A stretch of DNA of 10,025 nucleotides from NCBI GenBank assembly GCA_025964635.1, contig JAOPYP010000828.1:1-10025 (forward strand). The letters are read 5' to 3'. The stretch's first letter is position 1. Each line of letters opens with the position of its first letter. A model generated the notes under the pieces. The model was not told the DNA's origin. It saw only the letters and a program-made list of their open reading frames with translations, and searched no databases. Both the position numbers and the translations under genes were made by a program. This stretch comes from Actinomycetes bacterium. Lineage in GTDB: Bacteria; Actinomycetota; Actinomycetes; Streptosporangiales; Streptosporangiaceae. Below, in pieces: positions 1 to 5,517 of this stretch.

Positions 1-177
1 CGGGGCGCCGGGCTGCGGGCCGGGAAACAGCACACGCCCCGGTTCCGCGGGGCCAAGGCCAGCGCCCTGAGCGGCCGCCGGGCACCGGCCAGCGCCCTGA
101 ACGGCCGCCGCGCGTTCGGCCGGCGCCGGTCGCTGTGGCGGATCTTCGGCAAACGGTCAGGAGGGGTGTCTCGATGA
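1..177 (+). CDS. mreD: C-terminal end of probable MreD (partial, 5' end outside window)
   Basis: Frame 1 is open from the first base to a TGA at 175-177 that overlaps the ATG of mrdA as ATGA, the usual arrangement inside actinobacterial mre operons. The visible 58 codons are very rich in Arg, Ala and Gly and contain no hydrophobic segment, so they would be a basic cytoplasmic tail after the last membrane helix. The identity rests on position: mreB-mreC-mreD-mrdA-rodA is the standard order, and MreD is the small membrane protein of the elongasome that sits before PBP2. The tail alone has no diagnostic motif. It contains an exact ten-codon duplication (separate entry). Other upstream frames either meet a stop (TGA at 68-70) or are the unused extension of mrdA. 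Another membrane or basic protein ending here cannot be excluded. Confidence 0.6.
   Translation, partial: RGAGLRAGKQHTPRFRGAKASALSGRRAPASALNGRRAFGRRRSLWRIFGKRSGGVSR
57..110 (+). repeat. 24-bp direct repeat, two copies 30 bp apart
   Basis: Bases 57-80 and 87-110 match at 23 of 24 positions (G at 71 versus A at 101). The period is 30 bp, ten codons, so the mreD frame gains a repeated peptide of the form ASAL(S/N)GRRA. The repeat preserves the frame and looks like a recent in-frame tandem duplication in a poorly constrained basic tail. Confidence 0.85.
159..166 (+). promoter_or_regulatory. Shine-Dalgarno site of mrdA
   Basis: AGGAGGGG lies seven bases upstream of the ATG at 174. This decides the mrdA start in favour of 174 over the in-frame GTG at 135, which has no such site and would lie inside the preceding gene. 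Confidence 0.85.
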
Positions 178-2258
178 TCCCGGCATCACACCGCCGCCTG
201 ATCGTGCTCTACGCGATCGTCGCCGCGCTGCTGATCTCCCTCGGCGGCCGGCTGTGGTACCTGCAGGTCATGAACGGCCAGAGCTACGTGCGGCTGGCCG
301 TCCAGGACCAGACCCAGACCGTGATCACGCCCGCAGTCCGGGGCCAGATCCTCGACGACGCGGGCCTGCCCATGGTGGACAACGCCAGTTCCCTGGTGGT
401 CACCGTGAACATGATGAACCTGGCGGCCCAGAGCGACGGCGGCACGGGAGTGCTGCACCGGCTGGCCCATCTGCTCGGCATGTCCGACAAGCTGCTCACC
501 GAGAAGGTCCGGCTGTGCAACGCGCAGGTGACCCAGCCGTGCTGGCCGGGCTCGCCGTACCAGCCTATCCCGGTCGCCGACCACGTCCCGGACTCGATCG
601 CGGTCCAGATCATGCAGGACCACGCCCAGTACCCAGGGGTGAGCGCCGGGGTGAATCCGGTGGCCCGGTACCCGCAGCCCAACGGAGCGAACCCGGCGCA
701 GGTCCTCGGCTACCTCGGCCCGATCACCGCCCAGCAGATGAAGCAGCAGCATCTGCCCACCACCGGCTTCTCCGGCGTGGACCTGGTGGGCCAGGCCGGC
801 CTGGAACAGCAGTACAACCAGGCGCTCCAGGGCACCCCGGGCCAGCAGGTGCTGTCCGTGAACAGCGCCGGCCAGCAGCTGGGGGTGATCAGGAACACGG
901 CCCCCACGACCGGTAATGACCTGGTCACCAGCATCAACGCCCGGCTGCAGGGCGACGTGCAGAACGTGCTGTCCAGCACGATCCGCAAGGCCCAGCTGCA
1001 GGGCAACACGCACGCCACCACCGGCGCGGCGATCGTGATGACCACCGGCGGGCGGGTGGTCGCCATGGCCAGCGCGCCGAGCTACAACCCGAGCGTCTGG
1101 ACCGGCGGTATCTCGCAGAAGCAGTACCGGCAGCTGGTCGGCAAGGCCACGGGTGTGCCGATCCTGAACCGGGTCACCCAGGGCGAGTACGCGCCCGGCT
1201 CCACGTTCAAGATCACCTCGACCGCGGCTGCCGTCAAGGCCGGCTACAGCCTGTCCGGCACCTACAACTGCCCGGCCTCCTACAACGTCGCCGGGCACAA
1301 CTTCCTCAACGACGGCCAGAAGAGCCTCGGCCAGATGAGCATGCACGAGGCCCTGGTCATCTCCTGCGACACGGTCTTCTACGAGCTGGCTTACGGGATC
1401 TATCAGCACGACCACACCAGGGACAATGTCGTGGTCAGCCCGAAGGCCCCCATGCAGGAAATGCAGAAAATGGAAGTCGCCTGGGGATTCGGCCGGGCGC
1501 CCGGCATTGACCTGCCCGAGCAGGGCGCGGGCAGTATTCCGACCCGGGAATGGCTGTACTACCTCTGGAAGGGCAACGCGCATACTGGCCAGAACTGGTG
1601 CAAATACGGACGGGCCAATGGGACGTATGTGCAGCAGATCGAATATCAGGACTGCCATTACGGCAACGTCTGGGAACCCGGCATGGCCGCGATCGCGGCC
1701 ATCGGCCAGGGTTACGTCGCGGTGACCCCGCTCCAGCTCGCCAACGCCTACGCGGCCCTGGCCAACGGCGGCAGGCTGTACAGCCCCCGGATCGGCGAGG
1801 CGATCATCAGCCCCACGGGCCAGGTCGTCCAGAAGGTCAAGCCGCCGCTGATCCGGCGGCTGCCGGTGGCCGGGAGCACCCTGGCCTACATCCGGGACGC
1901 GCTGGCCGGCGTGACCACGGGCGCGGGCACGGCGGCGGGCGCGTTCAGCGGCTTCCCCCGGAGCAAGGTCTGCGTGGCGGGCAAGACGGGTACCGCGGAA
2001 GTGTTCAACAGCTCTGTGACCTCGGTGTTCGCATCGTTCGCGCCATGCACCAACCCGAAGTACGTGGTGGTGGTCATGATCCCGAACTCGAACTACGGGG
2101 CTGAGGTAGCGGCGCCCGCGGCCCGGCAGATCTACGACGACATCTACGGCCTGGAGGGACACAAGGCGGCGCTGCCCGGCGGGAACCTGCCCCGCGGGCT
2201 GCCCAAGATCTCCTCCAGCGGCTCTATCACCGCCCCCGCGGGCTACGGGGGCTCGTGA
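174..2258 (+). CDS. mrdA: Penicillin-binding protein 2 (elongation-specific D,D-transpeptidase)
   Basis: Class B PBP of 694 residues that cross-links peptidoglycan peptides during wall elongation or sporulation, working with RodA at the outer face of the membrane. A membrane anchor lies at about residues 8-28, followed by the dimerisation/pedestal domain (about 50-250) and the transpeptidase domain (about 290-650). The active-site motifs are all present: SxxK as STFK (S343 nucleophile, K346), SxD as SCD (S397-D399) and KTG (604-606). A Cys-bounded insertion (C476 to C494) lies between the PTREW and IGQGY segments; I recall similar insertions in other actinomycete PBP2s. Cys pairs at 115/123 and 476/494 are extracytoplasmic and could form disulphides. 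The gene overlaps the upstream gene as ATGA and rodA by one base, so the three are probably co-transcribed. The ATG start is set by the strong ribosome binding site at 159-166. Confidence 0.95.
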   Translation: MIPASHRRLIVLYAIVAALLISLGGRLWYLQVMNGQSYVRLAVQDQTQTVITPAVRGQILDDAGLPMVDNASSLVVTVNMMNLAAQSDGGTGVLHRLAHLLGMSDKLLTEKVRLCNAQVTQPCWPGSPYQPIPVADHVPDSIAVQIMQDHAQYPGVSAGVNPVARYPQPNGANPAQVLGYLGPITAQQMKQQHLPTTGFSGVDLVGQAGLEQQYNQALQGTPGQQVLSVNSAGQQLGVIRNTAPTTGNDLVTSINARLQGDVQNVLSSTIRKAQLQGNTHATTGAAIVMTTGGRVVAMASAPSYNPSVWTGGISQKQYRQLVGKATGVPILNRVTQGEYAPGSTFKITSTAAAVKAGYSLSGTYNCPASYNVAGHNFLNDGQKSLGQMSMHEALVISCDTVFYELAYGIYQHDHTRDNVVVSPKAPMQEMQKMEVAWGFGRAPGIDLPEQGAGSIPTREWLYYLWKGNAHTGQNWCKYGRANGTYVQQIEYQDCHYGNVWEPGMAAIAAIGQGYVAVTPLQLANAYAALANGGRLYSPRIGEAIISPTGQVVQKVKPPLIRRLPVAGSTLAYIRDALAGVTTGAGTAAGAFSGFPRSKVCVAGKTGTAEVFNSSVTSVFASFAPCTNPKYVVVVMIPNSNYGAEVAAPAARQIYDDIYGLEGHKAALPGGNLPRGLPKISSSGSITAPAGYGGS

Positions 2259-3451
2259 TGAACCTCGGCACCCGCGACTACACCTCGCCCCGCAGCCCCA
2301 GCTTCGGCCAGAAGCGCCGCTCCCTGGTGCTCCGGGCGGTGGCCAAGGACTCGCCGCTGCGCCGGTACGACTGGGTGCTGCTGGCGGCGGTGGTGGCGCT
2401 CAGCCTGATCGGCACGCTGCTGGTCTATTCGGCCACCCAGCCGAGCGCGGACCCGCGCAGCTACCTGATCAAGCAGCTGATCAACGTCGCGCTCGGGGTC
2501 ATCCTCATGGTCGTGGTCAGCCTGCTGGACTACCGGCAGATCCGCCTGCTCGCCCCGTTCGTCTACCTGGCGGCCGTCCTGGGCCTGCTGGTGGTGCTCA
2601 GCCCGCTGGGCAGCACCGTGAGCGGGGCCAAGGCCTGGATCAACCTGCCCGCCGGCTTCCAGGTGGAGCCCTCGGAGTTCGCCAAGATCGGGCTGGTCCT
2701 GGTCATCGCCGTCGTCTTCGGCGAGCTGCGGGACGGCGGCCGGGTCCCCGGCCCGAAGCACGCCGCCGGAGTGCTCGCGCTGGCGGTGATCCCGGTCGTG
2801 CTGGTGGAGCGCGAGCCGGCCCTCGGCGTCCTCATCCTGCTGCTGCTGATGACCTTCGGGATGATCGCGCTGTCCGGGCTGCGGCTGCGCTGGGTGGCGG
2901 CCCTCACGGCGGCGGGGCTGCTCGCGGTGGTGGCCGTGTTCCAGCTGCACCTGCTGCGCAGTTACCAGCTGGACCGGCTGACCTCCTTCCTGCATCCCGC
3001 GGCGGACCCGACCGGGACGGGATACGAGACCATCCACTCCAAGATCATGATCGGTTCCGGGGGCATGTTCGGTACCGGGCTGCTGCACGGCCCGCTGGTC
3101 ACCGCGAGCTTCGTGCCCAACCAGCAGACGGACTTCATCGTCAGCGTCGCGGGTGAGGAGCTGGGCTTCGTCGGCTGCGCCGTGATCATCCTCCTGCTGG
3201 CCGTCGTGATCTTCCGGGCGCTGCGCATCGCCGCCCGGGCTGACGACCAGTTCGGGCTGCTGGTCGCGTCCGGGATCGCGCTGTGGTTCGGCCTGCAGGC
3301 CTTCATCAATATCGGCATGACCATCGGGATCATGCCGGTGACCGGCCTGCCGCTCCCGTTCGTGTCCTACGGCGGGTCAGCCATGTTCGCGGACATGATC
3401 GCGGTAGGCGTGCTCCAGTCCGTGCACCGGCGGCATCCGGTGTTCCGCTGA
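2258..3451 (+). CDS. rodA: RodA, SEDS-family peptidoglycan glycosyltransferase
   Basis: Integral membrane protein of 397 residues with about ten hydrophobic segments (first near 38-58). It polymerises lipid II into glycan strands and pairs with PBP2, the gene just upstream. Family signatures seen are PSEFAK (138-143), the QQTDF loop with the catalytic-type Asp (D292) followed by GEELGFVG, and the C-terminal GLPLPFVSYGGS (363-374). The motif normally read as PDLG in RodA/FtsW is here PALG (P187-G190), so the usual Asp is Ala. The ATG at 2258 overlaps the mrdA stop as TGATG; a GTG one codon upstream (2255) is also possible. I see no good ribosome binding site, so translation is probably coupled to mrdA. 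A paralogue such as FtsW is less likely given the PBP2 partner and the mre context. Confidence 0.93.
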   Translation: MNLGTRDYTSPRSPSFGQKRRSLVLRAVAKDSPLRRYDWVLLAAVVALSLIGTLLVYSATQPSADPRSYLIKQLINVALGVILMVVVSLLDYRQIRLLAPFVYLAAVLGLLVVLSPLGSTVSGAKAWINLPAGFQVEPSEFAKIGLVLVIAVVFGELRDGGRVPGPKHAAGVLALAVIPVVLVEREPALGVLILLLLMTFGMIALSGLRLRWVAALTAAGLLAVVAVFQLHLLRSYQLDRLTSFLHPAADPTGTGYETIHSKIMIGSGGMFGTGLLHGPLVTASFVPNQQTDFIVSVAGEELGFVGCAVIILLLAVVIFRALRIAARADDQFGLLVASGIALWFGLQAFINIGMTIGIMPVTGLPLPFVSYGGSAMFADMIAVGVLQSVHRRHPVFR

Positions 3452-3467
3452 CGCGCGGGGGCCAGGG

Positions 3468-3499
3468 GCTCCGGGGGTAGTCCCCCGGGAAAGCGGAGC
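3468..3499 (+). terminator. Terminator-like stem-loop after rodA
   Basis: Bases 3471-3477 (CCGGGGG) pair with 3482-3488 (CCCCCGG) around a TAGT loop. An alternative outer stem joins GCTCC (3468-3472) to GGAGC (3495-3499). There is no T-run after it, which is common for actinobacterial terminators. It starts 17-20 bases after the rodA stop and would separate the cell-wall operon from the following genes. Confidence 0.55.
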
Positions 3500-3531
3500 G
3501 GGCGGTCGCGCCCCCGGGCCAGAAGAGCGCC

Positions 3532-3537
3532 TAAGCT
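3532..3537 (+). promoter_or_regulatory. Candidate -10 element for a leaderless transcript
   Basis: TAAGCT fits the actinobacterial TANNNT -10 pattern and ends six bases before the ATG at 3544. Transcription from such an element would begin at or next to the A of that ATG, giving a leaderless mRNA. In agreement, no Shine-Dalgarno sequence precedes this ATG. No convincing -35 hexamer is seen, which is common for this promoter class. Confidence 0.45.
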
Positions 3538-3543
3538 GTCAGG

Positions 3544-5517
3544 ATGCCTGTGGAATCGGTCTACCCCCGCCTGGAGCCGCTGCTCCCCCAGGTGCGCAAG
3601 CCGATCCAGTACATCGGCGGTGAGCTGAACTCCGTGGTCCGGGACTGGGACTCCGCGGAGGTCCGCTGGGCGCTCATGTACCCGGACGCCTACGAGGTCG
3701 GCCTGCCCAACCAGGGTATCCAGATCCTGTACGAGGTGCTGAACGAGTGCGACGGCGTGCTCGCCGAGCGCACCTACAGCGTCTGGCCGGACCTGGAAGG
3801 CCTGATGCGCCAGCACGGGATCCCGCAGTTCACCGTGGACGGTCACCGCCCGGTGGCGGCCTTCGACGTGCTTGGCGTCAGCTTCGCCACCGAGCTGTGC
3901 TACACGAACCTGCTGTCCGCCCTCGACCTGGCCGGCATTCCGCTGTCCGCCGCCGACCGGGACGAGGAGCATCCGCTGGTGCTGGCGGGCGGCCACGCCG
4001 CGTTCAATCCGGAGCCGGTCGCCGAGTTCGTGGACGGGGCGGTGCTCGGCGACGGCGAGCAGGCCGTGCTGGCCATCTCCGGGCTGATCAAGGAGTGGAA
4101 GCGGGCCGGGCGGCCCGGCGGCCGGGACGGCCTGCTGCTCCGGCTGGCCACCGAGGCCGGGGTCTACGTGCCCCGCTTCTATGACGTGGACTACCTCCCG
4201 GACGGGCGGATCAGGCGGGTCGCGCCGAGCCGCAGCGGGGTCCCGTTCACCGTCCCCAAGCACACCGTGATGGATCTGGACGAGTGGCCATACCCGCGCA
4301 AGCCGCTGGTCCCCGTGGCCGAGTCCGTGCATGAGCGGTTCAGCGTGGAGATCTTCCGCGGCTGCACCCGCGGCTGCCGGTTCTGCCAGGCCGGGATGAT
4401 CACCCGGCCGGTGCGTGAGCGCAGCGTCACCACGGTCGGCGACATGGTCGAACGCGGGCTGGCCGAGAGCGGCTTCAGCGAGGTCGGCCTGCTCTCCCTG
4501 TCGAGCGCCGACCACAGCGAGATCAACGAGATCGTCACCGGGCTGGCCGACCGCTACGAGGGCACCGCGACCGGCCTCTCCCTGCCCTCGACCCGGGTCG
4601 ACGCGTTCAACGTGACCCTGGCCAACGAGCTGAGCCGGAACGGCAAGCGGTCCGGGCTGACCTTCGCCCCCGAAGGCGGCTCGGAGCGGATCCGCAAGGT
4701 GATCAACAAGATGGTCACCGAGGACGACCTGATCCGCACGGTCAGCACCGCCTACGCCAACGGCTGGCGGCAGGTGAAGCTGTACTTCATGTGCGGCCTG
4801 CCCACCGAGACGGACGAGGACGTGCTCGCGATCGCGAACCTGGCCCGCCGGGTGATCCAGGCCGGGCGGGAAGCGACGGGCCGCAAGGACATCCGGTGCA
4901 CTGTGTCCATCGGCGGATTCGTGCCCAAGCCGCACACCCCGTTCCAGTGGGCCGCCCAGTGTGACGCCGAGACCGTGCACGACCGGCTGCGGCAGCTGGG
5001 TGCGGCCCTGCGGGGGGACCGCACGTACGGGCGTTCCGTGGGCTACCGCTACCACGACGGCGAGCCGTCGATCATCGAGGGCCTGCTGTCCCGGGGCGAC
5101 CGCCGGGTGGCCAAGGTGATCAAGGCGGCCTGGCGGGACGGGGCCCGGTTCGACGGGTGGAGCGAGCACTTCTCGTTCGATCGCTGGATGCGCAGCGCGG
5201 AGCAGGCCCTGGCCGGCGAGCCGGTGGACGTGGCCTGGTACACGACGCGGGAACGCGAGTACAGCGAAGTCCTGCCCTGGGATCACCTGGACGCCGGCCT
5301 GGACCGGGACTGGCTCTGGCAGGACTGGCAGGACGCGGTGGACCCGTCGGGGGCCGCGGAGGTCGAGGACTGCCGCTGGACCCCGTGTTACGACTGCGGC
5401 GTGTGCCCCACCATGGGCACCGAGATCCAGACCGGCCCCACCGGGCGGACCCTGCTTCCGCTGTCCGTGGCGGGCGGCCCCGCGGGCGAGTCCGGCGGTG
5501 CGGGAGGCGTCGGCTAG
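3544..5517 (+). CDS. TIGR03960-type B12-binding-like radical SAM protein
   Basis: 657 residues. The N-terminal third (about 40-190) has the Rossmann-like B12-binding fold region of this family, but I see no classical DxHxxG cobalamin motif; the nearest is D99-G-H101, which lacks the Gly. The radical SAM core follows (about 265-500) with the cluster motif C274-x3-C278-x2-C281 inside RGCTRGCRFCQAGM, then APEGGSERIRK and FMCGLPTETDEDV segments typical of the methylthiotransferase-like branch. A second Cys group (C610, C615, C618, C621) near the C-terminus could bind an auxiliary Fe-S cluster or zinc. The tail is Gly-rich. The protein should be a cytoplasmic SAM-cleaving enzyme; its substrate is not known to me. 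The next gene encodes the DUF2344 partner, in the same frame after one TAG. The ATG at 3544 is chosen because it matches the family N-terminus and lies at the predicted leaderless start. Confidence 0.9.
   Translation: MPVESVYPRLEPLLPQVRKPIQYIGGELNSVVRDWDSAEVRWALMYPDAYEVGLPNQGIQILYEVLNECDGVLAERTYSVWPDLEGLMRQHGIPQFTVDGHRPVAAFDVLGVSFATELCYTNLLSALDLAGIPLSAADRDEEHPLVLAGGHAAFNPEPVAEFVDGAVLGDGEQAVLAISGLIKEWKRAGRPGGRDGLLLRLATEAGVYVPRFYDVDYLPDGRIRRVAPSRSGVPFTVPKHTVMDLDEWPYPRKPLVPVAESVHERFSVEIFRGCTRGCRFCQAGMITRPVRERSVTTVGDMVERGLAESGFSEVGLLSLSSADHSEINEIVTGLADRYEGTATGLSLPSTRVDAFNVTLANELSRNGKRSGLTFAPEGGSERIRKVINKMVTEDDLIRTVSTAYANGWRQVKLYFMCGLPTETDEDVLAIANLARRVIQAGREATGRKDIRCTVSIGGFVPKPHTPFQWAAQCDAETVHDRLRQLGAALRGDRTYGRSVGYRYHDGEPSIIEGLLSRGDRRVAKVIKAAWRDGARFDGWSEHFSFDRWMRSAEQALAGEPVDVAWYTTREREYSEVLPWDHLDAGLDRDWLWQDWQDAVDPSGAAEVEDCRWTPCYDCGVCPTMGTEIQTGPTGRTLLPLSVAGGPAGESGGAGGVG
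5502..5507 (+). promoter_or_regulatory. Shine-Dalgarno site for the DUF2344 gene
   Basis: GGGAGG ends ten bases before the ATG at 5518, inside the last codons of the radical SAM gene. It supports independent initiation at this ATG, which is the only in-frame start codon before the conserved domain begins at about 5617. Confidence 0.65.

Noticed and set aside
135..173. Upstream GTG start for mrdA adding 13 residues
   Set aside because: No ribosome binding site, it would put polar residues ahead of the N-terminal anchor, and the strong AGGAGGGG points to the ATG at 174.
186..2162. A 658-codon open frame on the - strand opposite mrdA
   Set aside because: His/Asp/Arg-rich shadow of the PBP2 gene with no family signature.
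2255..2257. GTG start for rodA one codon before the ATG
   Set aside because: Possible, but the ATG at 2258 forms the common TGATG overlap with the mrdA stop; the difference is one residue.
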